NCBI GenBank assembly: GCA_965250275.1
Contig: OZ252297.1
Location: 3,162,001-3,226,000 of the forward strand
From: G965250275 sp965250275
GTDB lineage: Bacteria > Pseudomonadota > Alphaproteobacteria > Rhodobacterales > Rhodobacteraceae
Direction: 5' to 3'
Length of the DNA stretch: 64,000 nt
The number at the start of each line of letters is the position of its first letter. Positions within the stretch are counted from its first letter, which is position 1. The notes under the pieces are model-generated. The model was not told where the DNA came from. It saw nothing but the letters and a program-made list of their open reading frames with translations, and made no database searches. A program made the translations under genes and the position numbers. This document shows, piece by piece, positions 54,514 through 63,962 of the stretch.

Positions 54514-55632
54514 CTAAGCCGGGACCTGCTGAGTGATACAGTGCACCCCACCGCCGCCACCGCCGATCATGATGCCGGAGACGCCGATGACTTCACGTCT
54601 GGGAAAAGCCTCCCGAATGATGCCAAGCGGTATGTCATCTTCGGACGCACGGCCACTTATGGGCAAGATCACCGCCCCGTTGCAGATGTAGAAGTTCATG
54701 TGCACCACATCAAAGCTGGTGAGCGGGATCTCGATGACCTCAAACCGCCGCCCCCGCGCGTCGGTCGCGCTCTGCAGTACAGCCTTTGCAGCAGCTGTAA
54801 TTTCGGTGTTGGGGTCATTTCGGTCGTAGATGGTGTGGAGCAGAACGACGCCGGGGCCCGCAAAGGCCGCGATCCCATCGACATGACCATCGGTGATCGG
54901 ATCGGGCGTTAAACCCTTGGGCAACCAGATGACTTTTTTAGCGCCCAGATGTGCGATCAACTCGCGCTCCACCTCGGTCTTGGACCAGTTCGGATTGCGA
55001 TTGGTGTGGAGCAGGCTTTCTTCGGTTGTCAGGATCGTGCCCTGCCCATCCATCGCCAGCGCACCCCCTTCGGTCGTCAGATCGCTGACATACATGGGCA
55101 TGTCCAGATGAGCTGCGAAGTGTCCCTTGGCGCGCTGATCGTCGCTATAGGGAGGAAACTTGCCACCCCAACCGTTGAAATTGAACCCGGCCACGCGCCG
55201 CTGACCCTCTTGGTTTCGCACGATCATCGGACCACTGTCGCGTGACCAGGCGTCGTTCAAAGGCGTCTCGAGCAACTCGATCTGTCCCGAAAGGAGCCGT
55301 TCGGCGTGTTTGCGATCGGCAGGGCGAACGGCCATAACCACCGGTTCGAACTCCGCGATCGTGTTGGCCGTCAACGCCCATTCCCGGCGCGCATCCTCCA
55401 GATCGCGACGGGGCCAGTTCTGCGGCGCCGGGAACTTCATCAAGGTGCGCTCATGCGGCTCCCATTCTGCCGGAAAGACAAACCCGTCCGGTCCCGCGGC
55501 GCCCGTCAGGATCTCCGCGCCCGTGCCGTCATAAAGCGACGGGCTGGCCTGCGCCCCCTGGGCGGCCGCCAGCGCCGCGGATGCGGTGAGGCTGGATTTC
55601 AGGAATTGCCGCCTGTTCACTGATTTATCCAT
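54514..55632 (-). CDS. Tat-exported agmatine deiminase-family protein
   Basis: A 372-residue agmatine/peptidyl-arginine deiminase-family enzyme. The N-terminus (VNRRQFLKSSLTASAALAAA) is a Tat signal, so it is exported folded. Family motifs: WEPHERTLMKFP, NDAWSRDSGPM with catalytic residues, DPITDGHVDG, and a C-terminal GGGGGGVHC with nucleophile C365. The enzyme should hydrolyse the guanidino group of agmatine or a related compound to ammonia plus a ureido product. Export is unusual for agmatine deiminase. The start could also be the ATG four codons upstream. Confidence 0.85.
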   Translation of the reverse strand: MDKSVNRRQFLKSSLTASAALAAAQGAQASPSLYDGTGAEILTGAAGPDGFVFPAEWEPHERTLMKFPAPQNWPRRDLEDARREWALTANTIAEFEPVVMAVRPADRKHAERLLSGQIELLETPLNDAWSRDSGPMIVRNQEGQRRVAGFNFNGWGGKFPPYSDDQRAKGHFAAHLDMPMYVSDLTTEGGALAMDGQGTILTTEESLLHTNRNPNWSKTEVERELIAHLGAKKVIWLPKGLTPDPITDGHVDGIAAFAGPGVVLLHTIYDRNDPNTEITAAAKAVLQSATDARGRRFEVIEIPLTSFDVVHMNFYICNGAVILPISGRASEDDIPLGIIREAFPRREVIGVSGIMIGGGGGGVHCITQQVPA

Positions 55633-55915
55633 GTGAGTTTGCATGACCGCGCCATCTGAATCGAGGTCGGGCCGAGTCACCACCGATAGCGCTCCCTCTT
55701 TCATTTGTGCGACCAGAATTTCCATAGATCGTCGAGGCGACGCGCACAGTTTCATACCACTTGCTTTCGATAACTGCGAGCATGGCAAAGATAGTCAGCA
55801 AACATATGATCAGCGTAAAAAAGCTCAGCAGCTGAATAACAGGCCAAACAAATGTCGAAGCCATCAAAAGCGAAAGGGCCGAAAACGCCGATACAGCAAC
55901 CGGCCATTTCAGCAT
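55625..55915 (-). CDS. Small two-helix membrane protein
   Basis: A 96-residue protein starting MLKWPVAVSAFSALSLLM with two strong hydrophobic helices (about 5-22 and 26-49) and a hydrophilic tail. It begins one base after the stop of the TetR gene on the same strand, and its end overlaps the start of the agmatine deiminase gene. No family is recognised. It might be a bridge gene in a TetR-small membrane protein-deiminase operon, or a chance frame; the continuous hydrophobic pattern argues for a real gene. Confidence 0.45.
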   Translation of the reverse strand: MLKWPVAVSAFSALSLLMASTFVWPVIQLLSFFTLIICLLTIFAMLAVIESKWYETVRVASTIYGNSGRTNERGSAIGGDSARPRFRWRGHANSHG

Positions 55916-55916
55916 G

Positions 55917-56549
55917 TCAAAGCAGAGCCCCGTCTTCGCCCGCGACAATATCAGGCGTCGGCAGAAATGCCTCACCCACAAGCCGCAGGTAATCGTCTTC
56001 GGAGACTGTCACCTTGGTCTCGTCAGCTTTGCCATCCAGTACCAGGAAAGAATGACCGTGCACCGCGCACCAGAGCGCATAGGCGCGCGCGGAGACATCG
56101 GGATCGTCAGGTGACCGGCCGAGGTGCTCGGCGACAACCCGGATGACGATGGCGAATTTCTCGCGGCCCTCCTCCGCGAGATCGGGCGCGTCTTCTCTCA
56201 ATCCCGCCATGCCGAACATCAGGGCGAAGACGCCCGGCTCACTGCGGGCGAAGTCGATATAGGATTTGCCCAGCGCCACAATGCGCTTTGGGTCACCGGC
56301 GGGATAGGCGTCCGCCGCGCTCTGCATCGCGCTGCCCATCCGATGCATGCCAGAGAGGATCACGCCATGCAGAATGTCCTGGCGGTCCTTGAAGTGTTTG
56401 TAGGGGGCCGCGGTGCTGACCCCGGCCAGCCTGCACGCCTCGGCGATCGACCAGCCATCCGGCCCATGAACCTCGATCAGTTGCCGAACCGCTTCCAGAA
56501 GCTGCTCCCGCAGGTTTCCGTGGTGATATTTCTTTCTCTGCGCGATCAA
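55917..56549 (-). CDS. TetR family regulator of the RND pump
   Basis: A 210-residue TetR protein with helix-turn-helix at about 12-58 (GWSIAEACRLAGVSTAAPYKHF) and a TetR_C domain of the WHG type (ALWCAVHGHSFLVLDGK). It is divergent from an RND efflux pair, with a palindromic operator in the 109-base gap, so it very likely represses the pump. A drug or other effluxed compound would be the inducer. Confidence 0.9.
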   Translation of the reverse strand: MIAQRKKYHHGNLREQLLEAVRQLIEVHGPDGWSIAEACRLAGVSTAAPYKHFKDRQDILHGVILSGMHRMGSAMQSAADAYPAGDPKRIVALGKSYIDFARSEPGVFALMFGMAGLREDAPDLAEEGREKFAIVIRVVAEHLGRSPDDPDVSARAYALWCAVHGHSFLVLDGKADETKVTVSEDDYLRLVGEAFLPTPDIVAGEDGALL

Positions 56550-56596
56550 CAGGTTACTGCCTTTATGTTAGCGTTATGAACATTTTTCTTTGACTT

Positions 56597-56613
56597 TGTT
56601 AGTGGCGCTAACA
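56597..56613. promoter_or_regulatory. Palindromic TetR operator
   Basis: TGTTAGTGGCGCTAACA, with 6-base arms TGTTAG/CTAACA, lies between the divergent TetR and RND genes. A further TGTTAGCG half-site at 56567-56574 and an ACTAAC half-site near 56626 are nearby. It probably controls both directions. Confidence 0.6.
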
Positions 56614-56658
56614 TATGTGAGCAACACTAACTTCACAAGCTTTGACCGAGGTTTTGTC

Positions 56659-57828
56659 ATGGATACCGCAGATCAAGGCCCGGCGCGACCACTCTGGTCC
56701 CGGATGTTGTTGAGCGTTGGCCGCACGGTGTTGACACTGGTCGTCATAGCGGGCGCCATCGGGGCAGGGGTCGCCGGCCATGCCGCATTGTCAGAGCGCG
56801 CATCAGACGCCGAGGCACCCGATCCCGCACCCAGAACGACGGTTGCGCCAGAGGTGTTGCAGATGACCTCGACGGTCACTCTGCCACGACGATTCACAGG
56901 GCAGTTCGAAGCCCCACAAGAGGTTGTGCTGGGCTTCGAGGAGGGCGGAACCATTGACGCGGTTCTGGCCCGCGAAGGCGAAGCAATCACGAGAGGCAGT
57001 GTGATTGCACGTCTGGACACCCGCCTTCTGGACGCCGAGCGCAACCGTTTGCAGGCCTCCAGAGAGGCGACCGAGGCACAGGCAGAGCTGGCGCGCCGCA
57101 CCCATGACCGGCAAGTCGCCCTTCTGGCCGAAGGTCATGTCACGCAGCAACGGATCGACGAGACTTCGTTGTTGCTGGCGCAACTGGAGGCATCGCTGAG
57201 CGAGATCGATGCCGCCGTCGCAACGCTTGATGTTCGGATTTCTAAGACCGAGATACGGGCGCCCTTCACGGGGCGGATCGGCGCGCGACTCCTGGACGAT
57301 GGTGCGGTGGCCGCGCCGGGTGCCGGTGTGGCAACGATCCTTGAGGACGGGCCAGCGCGGTTTCGCGTTGCGATCGATCCGGAACTGGCCGCGCAGCTGA
57401 CGCGCGACTCTGACGTGATGATCGAGGTTGCAGGCGCGACGCTCCGCGCCCGCCTCGCCGAACTGGTGCCCGAGCTGGACGCCGGGACCCGGGGTCAGGT
57501 CGTCTATTTCGACCTTGTTCAGGGCAGCGAGACGCCGCCCGCGCGGGCTACAGGTGAGATCACTCTGCCGGACATCCAAACCGCTGACGGCGCCTGGGTG
57601 CCGCTTTCGGCCTTGCGCCAGGGTCCGCGCGGCGCATGGACATTGCTGACGCTGGAGCAGTCTCAGGATGGGGCCGCGACCGTCGCGCAAGAGGCCGCAG
57701 AGGTCCTGCATCTCGATGAAGGCCGCGCCTTCATCCGCGGCAGCTTCGGCGACGGTGCGCTCTACTTGCCGGATGGCACGCACCGTGTTGTCCCCGGCGA
57801 AACCGTGCGCCTGTCGGAGGCAGGCTGA
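56659..57828 (+). CDS. RND efflux membrane-fusion subunit
   Basis: A 389-residue periplasmic adaptor. A single N-terminal membrane segment (about 15-40) is followed by the lipoyl halves (RRFTGQFEAPQEVVLGFEEGG and TEIRAPFTGRIGARLLDDGA) flanking a coiled-coil hairpin (about 125-190). Beta-barrel and membrane-proximal domains end the protein. The ATG at 56659 fits this layout; the frame also opens at 56590, inside the operator. Its stop overlaps the pump gene start by one base (TGATG). Confidence 0.92.
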   Translation: MDTADQGPARPLWSRMLLSVGRTVLTLVVIAGAIGAGVAGHAALSERASDAEAPDPAPRTTVAPEVLQMTSTVTLPRRFTGQFEAPQEVVLGFEEGGTIDAVLAREGEAITRGSVIARLDTRLLDAERNRLQASREATEAQAELARRTHDRQVALLAEGHVTQQRIDETSLLLAQLEASLSEIDAAVATLDVRISKTEIRAPFTGRIGARLLDDGAVAAPGAGVATILEDGPARFRVAIDPELAAQLTRDSDVMIEVAGATLRARLAELVPELDAGTRGQVVYFDLVQGSETPPARATGEITLPDIQTADGAWVPLSALRQGPRGAWTLLTLEQSQDGAATVAQEAAEVLHLDEGRAFIRGSFGDGALYLPDGTHRVVPGETVRLSEAG

Positions 57829-60800
57829 TGCAGGGCGCGCTTGCATCCCTGACCTGGCGGGAGCCGCGGATCGTTGCGCTGGCCCTGCTCGTCATCATCG
57901 CCGCAGGTCTATCCACGCTGATCTCAATCGGACGGCAGGAAGACCCGACAATCACGAATATCTTTGCTACGGTCACGACCCCGTACCCCGGCGCCGAGCC
58001 ACAGCGTGTCGAGGCCCTGGTCACAGCAGAAATCGAAGACGCGCTGCGCGAGATTGCCGAAGTCGACGTGATCGAGTCGACATCGTCGACGGGCATTTCC
58101 ATCGTATCCGTTGAGCTGATCGAAACCATCCCCGAAGGCCGGATCGAACAGGTGTGGTCCGAGATCCGTGATGACCTGGCAGATGTCGCGCAAGGATTTC
58201 CCGATGGCGCGCAAGAGCCGGAACTCGATACTGACGGCGCAGGCGCGTTCGGAGCCATCGTTGCTTTGACACCGGCACGCGATGGTGTGCCGCTGACCCT
58301 GATGGGGCGATATGGCGAGGCTCTCGCGGATGTCTTGCGCAACGTGCCTGGTACCAAACTGGTCGAACTCTACGGCTTACCCGATGAAGAGATCACCGTG
58401 CAGCTGGATGCAGCACACGCTGCTGCGCTGGGACTGACGGCCGGGCAGGTCGCAAACGCGATCCAGGCCGCAGATGCCAAACTGCGCGCCGGGCAAGTGA
58501 CCGGGGCGTCGGACGAGCTGGTCGTCGAGGTTCAGGGCGAGATCGACAGCCTTGCACGGCTCTCATCGATCGTGCTGCGCGAAGGCAGCGCGGGGGCGAC
58601 CCTGCGTCTTGGCGACATCGCGGACATCGACCGCGGCCCGCGTTTGCCCGCTGCCGAGGTCGCGTTGCAGGATTCCCGGCCCGCTGTTCTGGTCGCGGCC
58701 AAGCTTGAGGACGGGTTACAGGTCGATATCTGGGCCAGTGACATCCGTGACGCACTGGCGCGCTTCGAGACGCAGCTGCCCGGCGGCATGGCGCTTGACC
58801 TCGTGTTCGATCAATCGACCTACACCGCAGATCGTCTGGCCGAGGTTGGCGGAAACATGGCGCTGGGCGTTGGCTTGGTCATTGCCGTGCTGCTTGTCAC
58901 GCTGGGTCTGCGTGCGGCTATGATCGTTGCGATCATCTTGCCCGTGGTGAGCCTTGCAAGCCTTGCCACCATGAACGCCATCGCGCTTCCGATCCACCAG
59001 ATGAGTGTGACCGGGATGATCGTGGCCCTTGGGCTGCTGGTCGACGCCGGGATCGTTATGACAGACGAGATCGCCCGTCGCATTCGGGGCGGAGCGCCAC
59101 GCAGCCTGGCCGTGGCCCGTGCCGTTCGGCGCCTGACGATGCCGCTCTTCGCCTCCACGGCGACGACGGCTCTCAGCTTCCTTCCGATGATCCTGCTGCC
59201 GGGTCCGGCGGGGGATTTCGTCGGATCGATCGCCCTTGCCGTGGTGATCATGCTTGGCTGGTCTTTCGTTGTGGCTGTGACCATCACCCCGGCCATCGCG
59301 GGTTGGATCCTGCCGGATGCCTCCAGCGGCCGGTTCGCCAATGGTGTGCCCGCAGGTCTCTTGGGACGGGTCTTTGAGGCATCACTGCGTCTTTCGATTC
59401 GTAACCCTATTCGGTCCATCGCCCTGGCGCTTGTCTTGCCGGTCCTTGGTTTCGCGAGCCTGCCGCTTCTGACAGCACAATTCTTTCCGGGTGTTGATCG
59501 TGACCAGTTCACCATCGAAGTGGATCTGCCACCCGGCACCGCGCTCCGGCAAACCGAGGAGGTGGTCAGCAGGCTCGATGCCAAACTCGCGACAGTGCCA
59601 GAGATCGAAGCAGTGACATGGGTCCTTGGTCGTTCGGCTCCGGCCTTTTACTACAACATTGTCGGCGGCCGGGACGGCGCGCCCGGCTATGCGCACGGGT
59701 TGATCCGCACCACGTCCGCTGAGGCCACCGAAGAGGTCCTGCCGAAACTGCAACGCGACCTTCCAATGCTCGCCCCGGAGGCGCAGGTGTTGATCCGCGG
59801 CCTTGTCCAAGGCCCTCCCGTGAATGCGCCGGTCGAGCTGCGCATCGTTGGTCCTGACATCGCTGTTCTGCGGGACCAGGGCGCACAGCTGCGCCGGCTC
59901 GCGGCAGATCAGGGTGCCGTCACACTGGCCCGTGCCTCGATCACCGAAGGCGCGCCGAAACTGGCCATTGACGTGGACGAAGCCGAAGCCCGCAGACTGG
60001 GGCTGAGCCTTGCTGATGTGGCCGGCCAGCTTGAGGCCGCACTGGTTGGGATCACCGGTGGTTCGCTCATCGAAGGCACCGAGGAATTGCCGGTGCGGGT
60101 CCGGCTCGGAGACGCCCTGCGCTCCAATCCGGCGGCAATCCGGGACATGGGGCTCTTGCCCGGGGACGCATCCGCCCGCGGTGCAACCGGCGTGTACCCG
60201 GCAGTCCCTTTATCCGCCATCGCCGACGTAACGCTCGCTCCCGGTGAAGGCACGATCACGCGCCGCGACGGCGAACGTGCGAATACCATACAGGCCTTTC
60301 TCCTGCGCGGCGTGCTGCCGGAAGAAGCACTCATTGCCGTGCAGGCACAGCTTGCAGCGCAAGGGTTTGCACTCCCTGCTGGTTACCGGTTGGAAATCGG
60401 CGGCGACAGCGATGCACGTTCGTCGACACTGAACAACCTTCTGGCCCCGCTCGGGTTGATCGTCACTCTCTCGATCGCGGTCGTGGTTATGACGTTCCGC
60501 TCGTTTCGGCTGGCCGCGGTTGCGCTTGTGGTCAGCGGACTCTCGGCCGGGCTGTCGATGCTCGCGCTGGCGATCTTCTCCTACCCGTTCGGGATCAATG
60601 CGATCATCGGACTGATCGGCTCGATCGGCGTCTCAATCAACGCCGCACTCATCATCATGACCGCGCTGCAGAACGACACCCAGGCTGCAGCCGGAAAGGT
60701 CGAGGCGATGGCTGGGGTTGTCATGGACAGCTCCCGGCACATCGTCTCGACCACGATTACGACGGTGGGCGGGTTCCTGCCGCTGATCCTTGCGGGCGGT

Positions 60801-60968
60801 GGCTTCTGGCCCCCTTTCGCGATGGCTGTGGCGGGCGGAGTGCTGTTGTCGACCGTGATCAGCTTTTACTTCACTCCCGCGGCCTTCCGACTGGTCTATG
60901 CAAGGCCAAGCCGCCGCAAAGAAACCACCGGTACGCAGCACGTGCCGATGCTGCAGGCGGCGGAGTGA
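57828..60968 (+). CDS. RND efflux pump permease
   Basis: A 1046-residue RND transporter with the usual twelve helices and two large periplasmic loops. In the fourth helix, GLLVDAGIVMTDE replaces the GLLVDDAIVVVEN of AcrB, retaining the first relay aspartate but not the second, as in many HAE-2/HAE-3-like pumps. The N-terminal region (IVALALLVIIAAGLSTLISIGRQEDP) shows it is AcrB-like. It uses the proton gradient to expel amphipathic compounds. No outer-membrane channel gene follows, so TolC from elsewhere is probably used. Confidence 0.94.
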   Translation: MQGALASLTWREPRIVALALLVIIAAGLSTLISIGRQEDPTITNIFATVTTPYPGAEPQRVEALVTAEIEDALREIAEVDVIESTSSTGISIVSVELIETIPEGRIEQVWSEIRDDLADVAQGFPDGAQEPELDTDGAGAFGAIVALTPARDGVPLTLMGRYGEALADVLRNVPGTKLVELYGLPDEEITVQLDAAHAAALGLTAGQVANAIQAADAKLRAGQVTGASDELVVEVQGEIDSLARLSSIVLREGSAGATLRLGDIADIDRGPRLPAAEVALQDSRPAVLVAAKLEDGLQVDIWASDIRDALARFETQLPGGMALDLVFDQSTYTADRLAEVGGNMALGVGLVIAVLLVTLGLRAAMIVAIILPVVSLASLATMNAIALPIHQMSVTGMIVALGLLVDAGIVMTDEIARRIRGGAPRSLAVARAVRRLTMPLFASTATTALSFLPMILLPGPAGDFVGSIALAVVIMLGWSFVVAVTITPAIAGWILPDASSGRFANGVPAGLLGRVFEASLRLSIRNPIRSIALALVLPVLGFASLPLLTAQFFPGVDRDQFTIEVDLPPGTALRQTEEVVSRLDAKLATVPEIEAVTWVLGRSAPAFYYNIVGGRDGAPGYAHGLIRTTSAEATEEVLPKLQRDLPMLAPEAQVLIRGLVQGPPVNAPVELRIVGPDIAVLRDQGAQLRRLAADQGAVTLARASITEGAPKLAIDVDEAEARRLGLSLADVAGQLEAALVGITGGSLIEGTEELPVRVRLGDALRSNPAAIRDMGLLPGDASARGATGVYPAVPLSAIADVTLAPGEGTITRRDGERANTIQAFLLRGVLPEEALIAVQAQLAAQGFALPAGYRLEIGGDSDARSSTLNNLLAPLGLIVTLSIAVVVMTFRSFRLAAVALVVSGLSAGLSMLALAIFSYPFGINAIIGLIGSIGVSINAALIIMTALQNDTQAAAGKVEAMAGVVMDSSRHIVSTTITTVGGFLPLILAGGGFWPPFAMAVAGGVLLSTVISFYFTPAAFRLVYARPSRRKETTGTQHVPMLQAAE

Positions 60969-61059
60969 ACCCTTGCTATTGGTCGCGAGTGGCAAGCAAC
61001 AAGGCCAATCGACGAAAAGATAGAAAGTAGAGCGTTGCTCAACTCACGTCTTGCAAGAC

Positions 61060-63045
61060 TCACGTGTCGCCCGGCGATGAAGAATGGATACGCCATTTCC
61101 GGGTCGCCACTTCTTCACCGTTCCAAAGCGCTCGCAGCTTAGCATCCACCTTGCACGTCCGATTCTCTGAGCGCGCGTTTAACTCAACCGCAATCTCAGC
61201 AACCCCGTCCCTACGCTCGAAAACCATGTTGTGGGTGATTGATCTGCTCTCTGCGGGTAACCCGCTTAAGTGCAAGGTGTGGCGGCACTTTGTTTCGTAC
61301 CCGAACACCGTACCGGTTTCGGTGTATTCGACCTTGGTCATGGGCTGATGCCAACCCATCGTCGTGCCGGACTCGGACACGTCGCGCCACCTCTGCAGCT
61401 CCGGACTTTCGATCACTTTGTGCGATTCGGTTTCTGGGAGGTCTTCTGTGGGTGGAAATGCGGTGCTCAGTTCCTTCGGCTCCCGGACCATAACCGGAAG
61501 TGTCACCGCACCAGCCACAATACGCACGGGGCCGGGCTGCAATTGTGCGCAGATCAGCGGCCACAGGCTGCGCGATAGAGCGACCCGAATGCGATGCCCC
61601 TTTCGAACCCGATAGGCCGTCGTGTGCAGATGCAAGGTCACTTCGAACGGGCCGGACTGATGGGTAGTGTCTGGCAGGTCCAAATGCTCATCCAGCGCAA
61701 GATTACGGACTCCGTACGAGATCCGCGCCGCAATGCCGTCCGGCGCAACATCGCTCAACCGCGCGACAATTTGAGACGGCTCATCGTTCAACTCACCCCG
61801 CAGTGTCACCTCTGCGGCTCCGTAAATGATGTAATCTTCTTCCAGAGGCAGCGTTTCAAATATCACGGACCGCGCATCGTCTTCCTGTTGATCCAGCGGC
61901 AGTCCTCCGGACCGTCCGAAGTACCCCGTGTCACCCGAAGCCTGCCCGATGGAGGGATCAACCGGAAGGTCCAACGGAAACCTGTGGCCTTTCTCCAGAT
62001 CTGACAGCTCGTACCGGATTGAGCCGGTCTGCTCAAACGCGGGTCCGGTCTCGATCCACTTGCCTGTCCGAGTGGCTAGTGTGTCGGCTGGAGGGTCGAA
62101 TTCACACAGCCAAATCCTCAGACGGGGAAAATCGGGCTGCGTTGGATGTTCGGGTTTCAACCAATGGTCCCACCAATCCAGGGCCATGCGCTGAAAACCA
62201 ATCGCCGGACCCGGGACACCGTGATCGGGATAGTGATGCCCCCAGGGACCCACAACGCCCCAGACCAGATCAGGCCGGGCGTCGACCAGCGGCATAACAG
62301 AGTTCGAGTACCGATCGCTCCAACCACCGACCGACAAGATCGGGACGGACATGGCGTCAGCCTGATGAATGACCGACCCATGCCGCCAGTAGGCGCCGCG
62401 CCCCTTCTCGCGGAGCCAGCTTTCCAGAGGGAATGCCAGTGACTCGAGCCGGTCAATCCACTTCTCTTTCCAGTCCGTTCCGACATATGGTGTCGGCGGC
62501 GCGCCCAGAATGGCGGGCAGCGTTGCGCCCCATTCGAATGTGTCGGACAGGGCGCAGCCGCCCATGTAGTGGATATCGTCTTCGAACCGGTCATGCGTGG
62601 CGCATACCGCGATGACGGCCTTGAGGGGGTCAGGGGCGCGGACGCTGGCCTGCAGCGCGGCGGTTCCACCCCATGACGTGCCGAACATCCCTACGCGCCC
62701 GCTGCACCAGTCCTGCGCGGCGAGCCATTCAATAACCTGCCGTGCGTCGTCCAGTTCTGCCGGCGCGTACATGTCCGGCATGTGGCCCTCACTGTCCCCG
62801 GACCCGCGCATGTCGACCCTGATACAGGCATAGCCGTGCGCCGCAAAAAACGGATGGTTCCGTTCGTCGCGTGCCCGCACCAAGTCGGCTTTGCGATAAG
62901 GAATGTACTCCAAAAGAACAGGAACGGGCGTGTTCGTGACAGGCCGCCACAGCCGCCCGGCCAAACGCACACCATCCGCCAATTCGATCCAGAGGTGATC
63001 TGTGTGTTCGACCCGGAATGGTGCCGAGACCGATTTGTCCACCAT
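61060..63045 (-). CDS. CocE/NonD family hydrolase
   Basis: A 661-residue X-Pro dipeptidyl-peptidase-type hydrolase. The nucleophile S124 is in GTSWGG, VDMRGSGDSEG (78-88) precedes it, and GPWGHHYPDHG near 260-270 holds an active-site histidine. A C-terminal beta-sandwich domain follows. It cleaves an ester or amide. The start MVDKSVSAP at 63045 has AAAGG upstream; a longer frame to 63306 would run through the divergent regulator gene. It is divergent from an XRE-cupin regulator with 134 bases between. Confidence 0.87.
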   Translation of the reverse strand: MVDKSVSAPFRVEHTDHLWIELADGVRLAGRLWRPVTNTPVPVLLEYIPYRKADLVRARDERNHPFFAAHGYACIRVDMRGSGDSEGHMPDMYAPAELDDARQVIEWLAAQDWCSGRVGMFGTSWGGTAALQASVRAPDPLKAVIAVCATHDRFEDDIHYMGGCALSDTFEWGATLPAILGAPPTPYVGTDWKEKWIDRLESLAFPLESWLREKGRGAYWRHGSVIHQADAMSVPILSVGGWSDRYSNSVMPLVDARPDLVWGVVGPWGHHYPDHGVPGPAIGFQRMALDWWDHWLKPEHPTQPDFPRLRIWLCEFDPPADTLATRTGKWIETGPAFEQTGSIRYELSDLEKGHRFPLDLPVDPSIGQASGDTGYFGRSGGLPLDQQEDDARSVIFETLPLEEDYIIYGAAEVTLRGELNDEPSQIVARLSDVAPDGIAARISYGVRNLALDEHLDLPDTTHQSGPFEVTLHLHTTAYRVRKGHRIRVALSRSLWPLICAQLQPGPVRIVAGAVTLPVMVREPKELSTAFPPTEDLPETESHKVIESPELQRWRDVSESGTTMGWHQPMTKVEYTETGTVFGYETKCRHTLHLSGLPAESRSITHNMVFERRDGVAEIAVELNARSENRTCKVDAKLRALWNGEEVATRKWRIHSSSPGDT

Positions 63046-63179
63046 GGCTTGCCTTTGCATCTTTCGAGGAAGAATTTGACCGACCAATCGCCTCTCTACA
63101 AGAATTTTTAGCATTTTTTCTTGTTTTGCCGAAAATTCGCGGTAGCATTTCTCAAATTGACGCCACGGCAGGGGGATTC

Positions 63180-63872
63180 GTGACGGACAAGGCAACATCC
63201 AAAATCGCGCGCGCCACACCGGCGGAGGCCATGTCTGCGTTCGGCGCAGAGGTGCGCCAGCTGCGAAAGGCGCGGCAGATGACACTGGCAGAACTGGCCG
63301 AAGCAAGCGGCACTTCGATCAGCCATCTGAGCGCCATCGAGCGTGGTACGGTCAATGCATCGCTGCCAAAAGTCTCGCGTATTGCAGAGGCGCTGAGCGT
63401 GCCGGAAGAATGGTTCTTTAACCGTCGTCCCGGATCGGGGCCGATGGAACGCACCTATGTGGTGCGCAGGCAAAACCGGCGCAATCTGGACCTGCTTTAT
63501 GGTGAGCCGGTGGAGCAGTCAGGGTATTCTGATCGCTTGCTGTCCAGTTCGATCGGTGGCGACTTTTACATGGGTGTTTCTGATTACAGTCCGCACTCCG
63601 ATTTGGTTACGCATCATCTCTTCGAGCGTGATGGCGAAATGCATGGGCTCGTTCTGGAAGGGACGTTTGAACTGACGCTGCGCGACGAAGTGATCACACT
63701 GCATGCCGGCGATAGTTTCAGCTTTCCTGGCCAGATCGTGCACAGCGCCCGCAATGTCAGCGACCAACCGGCCAGACTGCTGTGGGTCAATTCCCCCGTC
63801 ATCATTCCGAAGTATCTCGAGCGGCAAGACGCGGAACACCAGAAAGACATCAAAGAAACCAAGAGCGGATGA
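63180..63872 (+). CDS. XRE family regulator with cupin domain
   Basis: A 230-residue regulator. Residues 15-85 hold an XRE helix-turn-helix (MTLAELAEASGTSISHLSAIERG). Residues 135-210 hold a cupin domain with the MHGLVLEGTFELTL core and HAGDSFSFPGQIVHSARN. A GTG at 63180 after AGGGGG is the best start. The gene is divergent from the CocE-type hydrolase. Another gene begins 90 bases downstream on the same strand, which it may also control. The cupin ligand is unknown. Confidence 0.9.
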   Translation: MTDKATSKIARATPAEAMSAFGAEVRQLRKARQMTLAELAEASGTSISHLSAIERGTVNASLPKVSRIAEALSVPEEWFFNRRPGSGPMERTYVVRRQNRRNLDLLYGEPVEQSGYSDRLLSSSIGGDFYMGVSDYSPHSDLVTHHLFERDGEMHGLVLEGTFELTLRDEVITLHAGDSFSFPGQIVHSARNVSDQPARLLWVNSPVIIPKYLERQDAEHQKDIKETKSG

Positions 63873-63962
63873 CACCCGCCATCACCCAATCAAGCGAGAC
63901 CGGCTCTCGCTCAAACCTGTCCGGACGTTGTTCGGCCTGATCTACACAGGGAGTAAACGCAT

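Noticed and set aside
61041..61066. Palindrome GTCTTGCAAGAC and repeated ACTCACGT at the end of the CocE gene
   Set aside because: It has no spacer for a stable loop and no T tract, and it overlaps a coding end; most likely chance.
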